DNA of 64,000 nucleotides from Kosakonia oryzae (lineage in GTDB: Bacteria; Pseudomonadota; Gammaproteobacteria; Enterobacterales; Enterobacteriaceae): the NCBI RefSeq assembly GCF_001658025.2, contig NZ_CP014007.2, positions 2,170,001 through 2,234,000 on the forward strand, given 5' to 3'. The translations under genes and the position numbers were made by a program. Each line of letters opens with the position of its first letter. The stretch's first letter is position 1. Below are positions 49,478 to 58,020 of the stretch, piece by piece. A model generated the notes under the pieces. That model did no database searches. It saw nothing but the letters and a program-made list of their open reading frames with translations, and was not told the origin of the DNA.

Positions 49478-51526
49478 ATGAACACTTTGTTTAAGCGCAC
49501 AGCGTTAGCGGGTCTGTTATTCGTAACAGGCCACGCGCTGGCTGTGGAAGATATCACCCGTGCCGATCAAATTCCGATTTTGAAGGAAGAGACTCAGCAC
49601 GCGACGGTGAGTGAACGGGTTACTTCACGTTTCACGCGTTCTCACTACCGCCAGTTCGATTTGGATCAAGCTTTCTCCGCGAAGATCTTTACCCGTTACC
49701 TCAACCTGCTCGACTACAGCCACAATGTGCTGCTGGCCAGCGATGTTGAGCAGTTTTCGCAAAAGAAAGGCATGCTCGGTGATGAGCTGCGCAGCGGAAA
49801 ATTGGACGTTTTCTACGACCTGTACAATCTGGCGCAAAAGCGTCGATTTGAACGTTATCAGTACGCGCTGAAAGTACTGGAACGTCCGATGGATTTCAGC
49901 GGCAACGACACCTTCAACCTGGATCGCAGCAAAGCGCCGTGGCCGAAAGATGAAGCGGAGCTGAACGCGCTGTGGGACAGCAAAGTTAAGTATGATGAGC
50001 TGAGCCTGAAACTCACCGGGAAAGATGATAAAGAGATCCGTGAGACGCTGACTCGCCGCTATAAATTTGCGATTCGCCGTCTGGCGCAGACCAATAGTGA
50101 AGATGTGTTCTCGCTGGCAATGACCTCATTCGCCCGTGAAATCGATCCGCATACCAATTACCTCTCGCCGCGTAATACTGAGCAATTCAATACTGAGATG
50201 AGCCTCTCGCTTGAAGGCATTGGTGCAGTGTTGCAGGGCGACGATGATTACACTGTGATCAACTCGATGGTGGCGGGCGGTCCGGCGGCGAAAAGCAAAG
50301 CGATTACCGTTGGCGATCGGATTGTGGGTGTCGGCCAGACCGGGCAGAACATGGTCGATGTCATTGGCTGGCGTCTTGATGATGTGGTGGCGCTGATCAA
50401 AGGGCCAAAAGGCAGCAAAGTGCGCCTCGAAATCTTGCCGGCAGGTAAGGGGACGAAGACGCGCATTGTGACGCTGACGCGCGAACGCATTCGTCTGGAA
50501 GACCGTGCGGTGAAAATGTCCGTGAAGACGGTCGGCAAAGAGAAAGTCGGTGTACTGGACATTCCGGGCTTTTACGTTGGGCTGACTGATGATGTCAAAG
50601 CGCAACTGCAAAAACTGGAAAAACAGAACGTCAGCAGCGTGGTTATCGATTTGCGCAGCAATGGCGGCGGCGCGCTGACGGAAGCGGTATCGCTTTCTGG
50701 TCTGTTTATTCCGTCCGGCCCGGTTGTGCAGGTACGTGATAATAACGGTAAAGTGCGCGAAGACAGCGATACGGATGGCGTGGTCTACTATAAAGGCCCG
50801 CTGGTGGTGCTGGTTGACCGCTTTAGCGCCTCGGCATCGGAAATCTTTGCGGCAGCGATGCAGGATTATGGTCGCGCGTTGATTGTTGGCGAACCGACCT
50901 TCGGTAAAGGCACCGTTCAGCAGTACCGCTCGCTTAACCGTATTTACGATCAGATGCTGCGTCCTGAGTGGCCGGCACTGGGTTCGGTGCAATACACCAT
51001 CCAGAAATTCTATCGCGTCAACGGTGGCAGTACGCAGCGCAAAGGCGTGACGCCGGATATTATTATGCCGACCGGCACGCAGGTGACGGAGACCGGGGAA
51101 AAATTCGAAGACAATGCACTGCCGTGGGACAGCATCAATGCTGCCACCTTTGTGAAGTCCGGTGATTTGAAACCGTTCGGACCGACACTGCTGAAGGAAC
51201 ATGAAGAGCGTATTGCGAAAGATCCTGAGTTCCAATACATCATGAAGGACATTGCGCGTTTCAATGCCCTGAAAGATAAACGCAATATTGTATCGCTCAA
51301 CCTGGCGCAGCGTGAAAAAGAGAACGCCGAAGATGATGCAATTCGTCTTTCGCGCCTCAACGATCGCTTCAAGCGTGAAGGTAAGCCGTTGCTGAAAAAA
51401 CTGGATGATCTGCCGAAGGATTATCAGGAGCCGGATCCGTACCTCGACGAGACGGTACACATCGCGCTTGACCTGGCTCATGAGGAAAAAGATCGGCCAG
51501 CGGAAGACCCCGCCCCCGCGAAGTAA
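49478..51526 (+). CDS. prc: Tail-specific carboxy-terminal protease Prc
   Basis: Periplasmic protease (Tsp) of 682 residues, as in E. coli. It has a signal peptide (MNTLFKRTALAGLLFVTGHALA), a PDZ domain (about residues 240-325), and an S41 catalytic domain with the Ser in RFSASASEIFAAAM and the Lys in TFGKGTVQQYR. Processes PBP3 and degrades MepS with the adaptor NlpI, so it controls peptidoglycan growth together with enzymes like MepM. Confidence 0.97.
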   Translation: MNTLFKRTALAGLLFVTGHALAVEDITRADQIPILKEETQHATVSERVTSRFTRSHYRQFDLDQAFSAKIFTRYLNLLDYSHNVLLASDVEQFSQKKGMLGDELRSGKLDVFYDLYNLAQKRRFERYQYALKVLERPMDFSGNDTFNLDRSKAPWPKDEAELNALWDSKVKYDELSLKLTGKDDKEIRETLTRRYKFAIRRLAQTNSEDVFSLAMTSFAREIDPHTNYLSPRNTEQFNTEMSLSLEGIGAVLQGDDDYTVINSMVAGGPAAKSKAITVGDRIVGVGQTGQNMVDVIGWRLDDVVALIKGPKGSKVRLEILPAGKGTKTRIVTLTRERIRLEDRAVKMSVKTVGKEKVGVLDIPGFYVGLTDDVKAQLQKLEKQNVSSVVIDLRSNGGGALTEAVSLSGLFIPSGPVVQVRDNNGKVREDSDTDGVVYYKGPLVVLVDRFSASASEIFAAAMQDYGRALIVGEPTFGKGTVQQYRSLNRIYDQMLRPEWPALGSVQYTIQKFYRVNGGSTQRKGVTPDIIMPTGTQVTETGEKFEDNALPWDSINAATFVKSGDLKPFGPTLLKEHEERIAKDPEFQYIMKDIARFNALKDKRNIVSLNLAQREKENAEDDAIRLSRLNDRFKREGKPLLKKLDDLPKDYQEPDPYLDETVHIALDLAHEEKDRPAEDPAPAK

Positions 51527-51533
51527 TCCCCAC

Positions 51534-51562
51534 ACAGGCACAAGAAATTGTGCCTGTTTTTT
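51534..51562 (+). terminator. Intrinsic terminator after prc
   Basis: Perfect 10-bp stem ACAGGCACAA / TTGTGCCTGT with a GAAA tetraloop and a T run. Confidence 0.92.
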
Positions 51563-51640
51563 TACACCTCTTTGCTGGCGTAAGCATTATGCTACAAAAT
51601 GTAAAGTTGTGTCTTTCTGGTGACTTACGACACCCTGATG

Positions 51641-51667
51641 CTTGAAAATGGCGCGTATACCCATACG
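51641..51667 (+). promoter_or_regulatory. Candidate sigma-32 promoter of htpX
   Basis: CTTGAAA (51641-51647), 12-base spacer, CCCATACG (51660-51667), resembling the heat-shock consensus CTTGAAA / CCCCATNT. htpX is a heat-shock and Cpx-regulated gene in E. coli. Spacing is slightly short. Confidence 0.55.
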
Positions 51668-51718
51668 ATGTGGGTAACCGCATTGTGCGTTTTGTTAAGT
51701 TGAGGTTAAAAGAAAATT

Positions 51719-52600
51719 ATGATGCGAATCGCGCTCTTCCTGTTGACTAACCTGGCCGTGATGTTGGTGTTCGGCCTGGTGCTTAGCCTGACGGGCATTC
51801 AGTCGAGCAGCGTTCAGGGCTTGATGATTATGGCGCTGCTGTTTGGTTTTGGTGGCTCGTTCATTTCGCTGTTGATGTCGAAATGGATGGCGCTGAAATC
51901 TGTGGGTGGTGAAGTGATCGAACAGCCGCGTAACGATATGGAACGCTGGTTAATGGATACGGTGGCGCAACAATCTCGCCAGGCGGGTATCGCCATGCCT
52001 CAGGTTGCCATTTATCATGCACCGGATATTAACGCCTTTGCGACCGGCGCGCGCCGTGATGCTTCACTTGTGGCAGTCAGCACCGGGTTGTTGCAGAACA
52101 TGAGCCGCGACGAAGCTGAAGCGGTCATTGCCCATGAAATTAGCCATATTGCCAATGGTGATATGGTCACCATGACGCTGATTCAGGGGATCGTGAACAC
52201 CTTCGTGATCTTCATTTCGCGTATTATCGCGCAGATTGCTGCCGGGTTTCTTGGCGGCAATCGCGATGATGGCGAAGAGAGCAATGGCAACCCGATGATC
52301 TACTTCGTGGTTGCAACCGTACTGGAGCTGGTGTTCGGTATTCTGGCCAGCATTATTACTATGTGGTTCTCCCGCTATCGCGAGTTCCATGCCGATGCCG
52401 GTTCTGCAAAACTGGTTGGCCGCGAGAAAATGATTGCTGCGTTGCAGCGTCTGAAAACCAGTTATGAGCCGCAGGAGGCGAGCAGCATGATGGCGTTTTG
52501 CATCAACGGTAAATCTAAATCGTTGAGCGAGCTATTCATGACGCACCCGCCGCTGGATAAACGTATTGAAGCACTGCGTTCTGGTGAGTACCTGAAATAA
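51719..52600 (+). CDS. htpX: Membrane metalloprotease HtpX
   Basis: M48 zinc protease of the inner membrane involved in quality control of membrane proteins with FtsH. It has 293 residues. Two N-terminal helices (about 4-22 and 34-55), zinc motif HEISH ([13 protein letters not shown]), further helices near residues 155-180 and 195-220, and the Glu ligand region [13 protein letters not shown]. Length equals E. coli HtpX. Confidence 0.97.
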   Translation: MMRIALFLLTNLAVMLVFGLVLSLTGIQSSSVQGLMIMALLFGFGGSFISLLMSKWMALKSVGGEVIEQPRNDMERWLMDTVAQQSRQAGIAMPQVAIYHAPDINAFATGARRDASLVAVSTGLLQNMSRDEAEAVIAHEISHIANGDMVTMTLIQGIVNTFVIFISRIIAQIAAGFLGGNRDDGEESNGNPMIYFVVATVLELVFGILASIITMWFSRYREFHADAGSAKLVGREKMIAALQRLKTSYEPQEASSMMAFCINGKSKSLSELFMTHPPLDKRIEALRSGEYLK

Positions 52601-52618
52601 CGTAGCAGCAGGAAATGC

Positions 52619-52650
52619 AAAGCGCGCCAACTGGCGCGCTTTTTTTTTCA
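52619..52650. terminator. Terminator between htpX and yebQ
   Basis: Perfect 10-bp arms AAAGCGCGCC and GGCGCGCTTT with an AACT loop and a following T run. Confidence 0.9.
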
Positions 52651-52677
52651 TCCCTAAGCCCTGGGAGAGGGGATTGA

Positions 52678-54048
52678 TTACTCTGCTTTCGGCTGCGAGA
52701 TCCGCAGTCCGCTGATGATGGCCGCTATGGTCGCCAAAGTCCCTGCCAGCAACAATGAAACATGCGTGCCGTGGGTGTTAAACATATTGAACATTAATGC
52801 CACCAGCGCAGCGCCGGAGCTTTGCCCCAGCAATCGTGCCGTACCGAGCATCCCACTGGCGCCACCGCTGCGCTGACGCGGCGCAGCGGTAATAATGGTG
52901 TGGTTGTTTGGCGACTGGAACAGACCAAAACCGGCACCGCACAGCGCCATACGCCAGATAATATCGATATCTGCCGGTGAGCCCGGAAGAAGTGCCAGCG
53001 CGAACAGCCCGCATGCCATCATCACCAGCCCTAAAGCACCCAGTAACCCGGCATGCACGCGCTCAATCAGATAACCGGCCAGCGGCGCCATCACCATCGT
53101 GGCCAGCGGCCACGGCGTCAGCAACAGGCCGGTTTCGACTTCACTTCGCCCAAGTACGGTTTGCAGAAAGAAGGGCAGGGATACCAGCGCCAGCATCTGC
53201 GCGCAGAACGAGCAGACCGACGTGCCGATAGAGAGCGAAAAAAGTGGAATGCGCAGTAAGTCAACTGGCAGAAGTGGTACTGGCAGCCGCAGTTGTCGGC
53301 GTACAAAGAACCAGCCGATGATCAACAACGCAACAAGTTCGGCTGCCACGAGTGTGGAAGATTGCCCCTGAGCAAAACTGCTCAGCGCGGTAATTAATAA
53401 ACCAAATGTTAATGCATTCATTACAGCGCTTGGCAGATCGAATTTGGGCTTTGATGTGCGTGCTGCGTTCGGTGGTAAAAATTTAATTGCCAGCAATAAA
53501 GCAATAATACCGAGCGGTACGTTAATCAGGAATAACCACTGCCAGGAAGCCACGGAGAGAATGGCGGCGGCGATTGTCGGCCCGGCCGCCGATGAAACCG
53601 CGACCACAAAAGAGTTAATACCCATACCGCGCCCGAGGCTACGGTGCGGGTAGATAAGACGAATGAGCGCGGTATTCACACTCATCAGCGCCGCGCCGCC
53701 AAACCCTTGGGCCACACGCGCCAGCGTTAATGTCAGCAATGAGTCAGAGAGTGCGCAAAGCAGGGAAGTGAGAGTGAACAGTACCAGGCCACACTGATAA
53801 ACCCGACGGTAACCAAACATGTCGCCGAGAAAAGAGAGGGTGAGCAGGGAGACCACGATCGCAATCTGGTAAGCGTTAACAATCCAGATAGAACTTGCGG
53901 GTGAAGCGTTGAGATCGCGTGCAATGGTTGGTAGCGCGACGTTGGCAATAGCCCCATCAAGCACTGCCATTGCAATACCAATAATAATGGTCAACACTGC
54001 GCCGTAACGCAGCGGGACGGGAAGTCCGTCCAGAGAAGATTTATCCAT
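52678..54048 (-). CDS. yebQ: MFS transporter YebQ
   Basis: Major facilitator of the DHA2 drug:H+ antiporter type, 456 residues (E. coli 457), with about 14 hydrophobic helices. Motif-A-like sequence LGDMFGYRRVYQ lies after TM2 and the antiporter motif C region around AVSSAAGPTIAA. Substrate unknown. It is divergent from kdgR with a 202-base gap; in E. coli yebQ has been linked to KdgR control. Confidence 0.93.
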   Translation of the reverse strand: MDKSSLDGLPVPLRYGAVLTIIIGIAMAVLDGAIANVALPTIARDLNASPASSIWIVNAYQIAIVVSLLTLSFLGDMFGYRRVYQCGLVLFTLTSLLCALSDSLLTLTLARVAQGFGGAALMSVNTALIRLIYPHRSLGRGMGINSFVVAVSSAAGPTIAAAILSVASWQWLFLINVPLGIIALLLAIKFLPPNAARTSKPKFDLPSAVMNALTFGLLITALSSFAQGQSSTLVAAELVALLIIGWFFVRRQLRLPVPLLPVDLLRIPLFSLSIGTSVCSFCAQMLALVSLPFFLQTVLGRSEVETGLLLTPWPLATMVMAPLAGYLIERVHAGLLGALGLVMMACGLFALALLPGSPADIDIIWRMALCGAGFGLFQSPNNHTIITAAPRQRSGGASGMLGTARLLGQSSGAALVALMFNMFNTHGTHVSLLLAGTLATIAAIISGLRISQPKAE

Positions 54049-54108
54049 ATGAATTTCAGGGTTAATGTCACACAGTTATTTGTATAATGATTCTATCATT
54101 TGCATTCC

Positions 54109-54158
54109 GGCTTTATGCCGCAGATTTGTAACGGGCTTTATGTCGCAGAATTGTAACG
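54109..54158. repeat. 25-bp tandem duplication upstream of kdgR
   Basis: Two head-to-tail 25-base units (54109-54133 and 54134-54158) both begin GGCTTTATG and end TTGTAACG, differing at only two positions (C/T at unit position 10, T/A at position 17). They lie between the yebQ and kdgR starts, about 40 bases before a TATAAT hexamer near 54196. Confidence 0.85.
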
Positions 54159-54250
54159 AAGTTAACAAACGTGCATTGCGGCGACTGAGCGACGAATTTA
54201 TAATAAAAACCGATTCTGAATTTTATAAAACACACGCGATGAGGTGATTA

Positions 54251-55042
54251 ATGGCTATCGCAGATTTGGACAAGCAGCCAGATTCTGTCTCTTCAGTATT
54301 GAAGGTATTTGGCATTCTGCAGGCGCTCGGTGAAGAGCGCGAAATCGGCATCACCGAGCTGTCGCAGCGTGTCATGATGTCGAAAAGCACCGTCTATCGC
54401 TTTTTGCAAACAATGAAATCACTGGGTTATGTTGCGCAGGAAGGGGAGTCTGAAAAATATTCCCTGACGCTTAAACTGTTCGAGCTGGGCGCACGTGCAT
54501 TGCAAAACGTGGATCTGATCCGCAGTGCGGATATCCAGATGCGTGAGCTCTCTCGTCTGACAAAAGAGACCATTCACCTTGGCGCACTCGACGAGGACAG
54601 CATTGTTTACATCCATAAAATTGATTCGATGTATAACTTGCGTATGTACTCGCGCATTGGTCGCCGTAACCCGCTGTACAGTACCGCTATCGGTAAGGTG
54701 CTGCTGGCGTGGCGCGATCGTGAAGAGGTTAAGCAGATCCTGGAAGGGGTTGAATATAAGCGCAGCACCGAGCGTACGATTACCAGCACTGAAGATCTCC
54801 TGCCGATGCTGGATGTTGTGCGTGAACAAGGCTACGGCGAAGATAATGAGGAACAGGAAGAAGGCCTGCGTTGTATTGGCGTACCCGTTTTCGACCGTTT
54901 TGGCGTGGTCATCGCCGGTCTGAGTATCTCTTTCCCGACTCTGCGTTTCTCTGAAGAGCGACTGCATGAATACGTGGCCATGCTTCATCAGGCTGCTCGC
55001 AAGATTTCAGAACAGATGGGTTATAATCAGTATCCATTCTGA
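54251..55042 (+). CDS. kdgR: Transcriptional regulator KdgR
   Basis: IclR-family repressor of 263 residues, as in E. coli. N-terminal winged helix (VLKVFGILQALGEEREIGITELSQ ... STVYRFLQTMKSL, residues ~15-80) and a C-terminal effector domain that binds 2-keto-3-deoxygluconate. Represses pectate/hexuronate catabolism and eda, linking it to the Entner-Doudoroff genes in this window. The start follows GAGGTGATT. Closed by a terminator. Confidence 0.96.
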   Translation: MAIADLDKQPDSVSSVLKVFGILQALGEEREIGITELSQRVMMSKSTVYRFLQTMKSLGYVAQEGESEKYSLTLKLFELGARALQNVDLIRSADIQMRELSRLTKETIHLGALDEDSIVYIHKIDSMYNLRMYSRIGRRNPLYSTAIGKVLLAWRDREEVKQILEGVEYKRSTERTITSTEDLLPMLDVVREQGYGEDNEEQEEGLRCIGVPVFDRFGVVIAGLSISFPTLRFSEERLHEYVAMLHQAARKISEQMGYNQYPF

Positions 55043-55049
55043 CAGACGA

Positions 55050-55077
55050 AAAAAACCGCCATACCGGCGGTTTTTTT
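55050..55077. terminator. Terminator after kdgR
   Basis: A-tract, CCGCC / GGCGG stem extended by A-T pairs, loop ATACC, then seven T. Symmetric flanks would also serve yobH on the other strand. Confidence 0.9.
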
Positions 55078-55086
55078 GTTTTGATG

Positions 55087-55326
55087 CTAACCGTTATCGA
55101 TAACGGTGTCGCTTTTACGTATCAAAGGGCAATTTGCCAGCCCGAAAAAACCATTGTCCGAATGTACATATTGTGCGGTACTGATGCCACGCGCTGTTAC
55201 ATATTTACATTGTAATCCCAGCCCACCAGCATTTTCATTACTGCCAATCAACACCCCATAACCGCTCAGCAGAAGCCCAATCCACAGCAATGCTACAACG
55301 ATAACGGCGCGAATAAGTGTTCGCAT
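55087..55326 (-). CDS. yobH: YobH small exported protein
   Basis: Protein of 79 residues, as in E. coli YobH, with an N-terminal hydrophobic helix (AVIVVALLWIGLLLSGYGVLI) and two Cys residues. The start is at the ATG giving MRTLIRAV; the frame opens 6 codons earlier, but AGGAGC (reading on the minus strand) fits this start. Function unknown. Confidence 0.88.
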   Translation of the reverse strand: MRTLIRAVIVVALLWIGLLLSGYGVLIGSNENAGGLGLQCKYVTARGISTAQYVHSDNGFFGLANCPLIRKSDTVIDNG

Positions 55327-55421
55327 ATCAGCTCCTTGCTTCACTCTAAATCATATCTTAAAGCTACCCGATTCATTGACTGAAACAAGTCATGCATTCC
55401 GAAAAATTGCGAATAGAGATA

Positions 55422-55438
55422 CAGTTAGTCGCGGTTTA
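55422..55438 (+). promoter_or_regulatory. Candidate PhoP box of mgrB
   Basis: CAGTTA-N5-GGTTTA: two half-sites 11 bases apart resembling (T/G)GTTTA-N5-(T/G)GTTTA, 50 bases before the mgrB GTG. mgrB is a conserved PhoP target. The first half-site is weak. Confidence 0.45.
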
Positions 55439-55487
55439 ATGTTGCCATGCTAACCTGGTTACACCTGACAATGTACTGGAGAGTGGA

Positions 55488-55631
55488 GTGAGAAAATATA
55501 AGTGGCTGATCCTGATTGTCGTGCTGGTAGGCTGCCTGCTGCTCTGGACTCAAATGCTTAACGTGATGTGCGATCAGGATGTACAATTTTTCAGCGGCAT
55601 CTGCATCGTCAACAAATTCATCCCCTGGTAA
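55488..55631 (+). CDS. mgrB: PhoQ inhibitor MgrB
   Basis: 47-residue inner-membrane peptide that binds the sensor PhoQ and dampens it. Read directly: GTG start after GGAGAGTGGA, a single TM (about residues 6-24), periplasmic Cys28 and Cys39 (VMCDQD and SGICIV) that form the redox-sensitive disulfide, and the conserved C-terminus NKFIPW. The gene is intact; loss of mgrB is a common route to polymyxin resistance in Klebsiella. It is too short for many gene callers. Confidence 0.95.
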   Translation: MRKYKWLILIVVLVGCLLLWTQMLNVMCDQDVQFFSGICIVNKFIPW

Positions 55632-55705
55632 TGGTAATTTCTCAGTGAATGATTTCCTTCCTTGACGCCAGTGGTAAAATGTCGCGTCAACATTGAGGTG
55701 GTGAA

Positions 55706-55996
55706 ATGAACGAAGTTATAAATTCAGGCGCGCTTAATATTGCGTCTATTGTTGTTTCTTTGGTGGTTCTGCTGGTCGGGCTGGTTCTGTGGTTCTTTAT
55801 CAATCGCGCCAGCTCGCGTACAAATGAGCAGATTGAGCTGCTTGAAGCGCTGCTGGATCAGCAAAAACGGCAAAATGCATTGCTGCGTCGTTTATGTGAA
55901 TCCAACGAACCCGAAAAAGAACCGCAAACAGCGCCTGTTAAAGTGCAGGAAAAAGAAGAGGATGAGGATTTCATCCGTCTGGTGGCTGAACGCTAA
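55706..55996 (+). CDS. yebO: YebO family protein
   Basis: Single-pass membrane protein of 96 residues (E. coli 95): TM about residues 11-33 (NIASIVVSLVVLLVGLVLWF), then a charged, coiled-coil-prone segment (SRTNEQIELLEALLDQQKRQ) and an acidic tail. Function unknown. GAGGTG precedes the ATG. Confidence 0.92.
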   Translation: MNEVINSGALNIASIVVSLVVLLVGLVLWFFINRASSRTNEQIELLEALLDQQKRQNALLRRLCESNEPEKEPQTAPVKVQEKEEDEDFIRLVAER

Positions 55997-56013
55997 CAGC
56001 GCAGGAGGATGAG

Positions 56014-57003
56014 ATGGTCTGGAAAAACCCCTGGTATAATCCTGCACTTTCTCATCACTCCCCTGATGGGTTCATCAATACGACGCCCGCCGTACATCAA
56101 CCTGGTGACGTTAAGCGCTGGCGCAATGAGCGCAAGGCCGCCGGGCTTCCCCGTCCTCCCGCTGATGGCTATGACCGCTTTATCGAGCAGTGGTGGCAGA
56201 AAGCGGAAATAACTGGCGACAGCAACGGATTGTGGTGGTTGGGCCATGCCAGCATTTTGTTACGCCTTCAGGAGCAATACCTGCTCACCGATCCTGTTTT
56301 CTCCCGTCGTGCTTCTCCTGTCCGTTTTGCCGGTCCGCAGCGTCGTACACCGCTTGCGCTTGCCATTGCAGATATTCCACAACTGGATGCGATCCTGATT
56401 TCCCACAATCATTATGATCATCTGGATACGTGGACATTGCGCGCGTTGTTGCGCCGTTTCCCTGACGTACAGTTCTTCATCCCGCTTGGGTTGGGAGCGC
56501 TGATCCGCCGTCTGGGCGCAAAGTACGTAACGGAACTGGACTGGTGGCAAAGTGTGACCTTTCAGGGAATGGTCTATACGGCGGTGCCTGCACAACATTG
56601 GAGCATGCGAACATTATGGGACCGCAACCGTTCATTATGGTGCGGTTGGGTGGTTGAATCAGCAGAAGAACGGTTCTGGTTTGCTGGCGATACGGGATAC
56701 ACTCCGGAGCTGCTCACTATTCCGCAGCGTTTAGGCGCGCTGGATGTTGTCGCATTACCGGTAGGCGCTTATGCGCCGCGCTGGTTTATGTCGATTAACC
56801 ATATGGATCCGCAAAGTGCTGTCGCGTTATGGCAACAATTGGGCAGCCCGCTGGCGTTTCCCATCCATTGGGGCGTGTTTGAACTGGCTGATGAATCCCT
56901 GGATCAACCGGTAAAGGAATTGCAACAGTCATTAAGCGAAGCGGCGACGGATAATGATAACTTTAGAATCCTGAAAATTGGTCAGTATTTATCCCTCGGG
57001 TAA
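56014..57003 (+). CDS. MBL-fold metallohydrolase (RomA / NAPE-PLD-like)
   Basis: Metallo-beta-lactamase-fold protein of 329 residues. Metal motif SHNHYDHLD (about residues 130-138), followed by AQHWS, FAGDTGY and a late HWGVFEL. The WWLGHASILLRL N-terminal block is typical of the NAPE-PLD/RomA subgroup. Activity could be phosphodiesterase-like; substrate unknown. It follows yebO by 17 bases with GGAGGATGAG before the ATG, so probably co-transcribed. E. coli has nothing between yebO and yobF as I recall, so this is an accessory insertion. Confidence 0.85.
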   Translation: MVWKNPWYNPALSHHSPDGFINTTPAVHQPGDVKRWRNERKAAGLPRPPADGYDRFIEQWWQKAEITGDSNGLWWLGHASILLRLQEQYLLTDPVFSRRASPVRFAGPQRRTPLALAIADIPQLDAILISHNHYDHLDTWTLRALLRRFPDVQFFIPLGLGALIRRLGAKYVTELDWWQSVTFQGMVYTAVPAQHWSMRTLWDRNRSLWCGWVVESAEERFWFAGDTGYTPELLTIPQRLGALDVVALPVGAYAPRWFMSINHMDPQSAVALWQQLGSPLAFPIHWGVFELADESLDQPVKELQQSLSEAATDNDNFRILKIGQYLSLG

Positions 57004-57453
57004 TACTCCCGCTTCGTTCCAAAAGTATTGTGCTTTTTATATGACATAGTTTTATTTTTATCGAAACGTTTTTATTGCCTTTTTATGAGGCAATGTCATC
57101 ATAAATTCATTATTTTGGTGCAGGGCAAAGCTTATTTGCACAACAACTATCCAGTGTAAACCAGGGAAATAGTTTCCTCTGTTGTCTTAATAGTTTAAGA
57201 ATCTTCCTGGTCAATAAAAAAAGCATAACTATGCGCAAAAAGTTCTTACGATATACGCTATATGCATAGACATATTGTGGCGTGCTTAAGCGCATGGAAC
57301 CTGTTGAGCAATGGTGAAAAATCAGCTATTGTCGATGCATGAGGATAAGGGTCAGGCGACTGTTATAGCGTTCATTGTAATGCATAAAAGTGCAATAGAA
57401 GCTTTGATAACCTTAGAATTTGTGCGGCGGATCCAGACATGTTTAAAAATGGC

Positions 57454-57481
57454 TTGCCATAATTTACATATTGTGTGATAA
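57454..57481 (+). promoter_or_regulatory. Candidate promoter of yobF-cspC
   Basis: TTGCCA (57454-57459), 16-base spacer, TGATAA (57476-57481), 35 bases before the yobF ATG. The remaining part of the 512-base gap after the MBL gene shows no gene or known RNA that I recognise; it is AT-rich. Confidence 0.4.
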
Positions 57482-57515
57482 CACGTTTTGGGTCAATCGA
57501 GGTACAGTTCTGTTT

Positions 57516-57683
57516 ATGTGTGGCATTTTCAGTAAAGAAGTCCTGAGTAAACACGTTTCGTTGAATACAGCTTCTCTGCCGAACCTTATATTAGTGCCTC
57601 AAGCAGTAATGTCTCAGTTTTCTCAGTCAATGCCTGCGGGCGAAGTATATACATTAAGGAATTTTGCAAATGGCAAAGATTAA
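57516..57683 (+). pseudogene. yobF: YobF, probably frameshifted
   Basis: Small stress-related protein upstream of cspC (47 residues in E. coli). The first 14 codons (MCGIFSKEVLSKHV) match exactly, then the reading continues in a different frame (SLNTASLPNLILV...) and overruns the cspC start by 14 bases. In the +1 frame the expected continuation is visible (VEYSFSAEPYISASSSNVSV). One base is missing near 57558 relative to my memory of E. coli (GTTGACGTT versus GTTTCGTT). It could be real decay, a lineage variant or a sequencing error. Confidence 0.6.
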
Positions 57684-57879
57684 AGGTCAAGTTAAGTGGT
57701 TCAACGAGTCTAAAGGTTTTGGTTTCATTACTCCGGCAGACGGCAGCAAAGATGTATTCGTACATTTCTCTGCAATCCAGGGTAACGGCTTCAAAACTCT
57801 GGCTGAAGGCCAGAACGTTGAGTTTGAAATTCAGGACGGTCAGAAAGGCCCGGCTGCAGTTAACGTAACTGCTATCTGA
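57670..57879 (+). CDS. cspC: Cold-shock-like protein CspC
   Basis: 69-residue OB-fold single-stranded nucleic-acid-binding protein, constitutive rather than cold-induced, which stabilises rpoS and other stress mRNAs. RNP1 KGFGFITP and RNP2 VFVHFSAI are present. Identical to E. coli CspC by memory. AAGGAATTTTGCAA precedes the ATG. Confidence 0.97.
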
Positions 57880-57928
57880 TTTCGACACCTCTGAGCTTGT
57901 ACGCGCTTTGCGCGTTAAAGTCAGCCAT

Positions 57929-57958
57929 AAAGCCTCGCACTTGTGCGGGGCTTTTTAA
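57929..57958 (+). terminator. Terminator after cspC
   Basis: 11-bp stem AAAGCCTCGCA / TGCGGGGCTTT with one T-G wobble, CTTG loop and T tail. Confidence 0.88.
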
Positions 57959-58020
57959 TTTCCTCGTGCGACAAATGGCGGTACACTTTCGCCCTTTAAG
58001 AAATACCCTTCGGAGTTGTT

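Noticed and set aside
50126-51541. 471-codon open frame antisense to prc
   Set aside because: Shadow of prc; low-complexity residue mix (Arg/His/Phe-rich) and no start signal.
54065-54247. 60-codon open frame upstream of kdgR
   Set aside because: It runs through the 25-bp tandem repeat and promoter region, and has no Shine-Dalgarno or family resemblance.
57110-57295. 61-codon minus-strand frame in the gap before yobF
   Set aside because: AT-rich gap with no Shine-Dalgarno or homology; probably chance.
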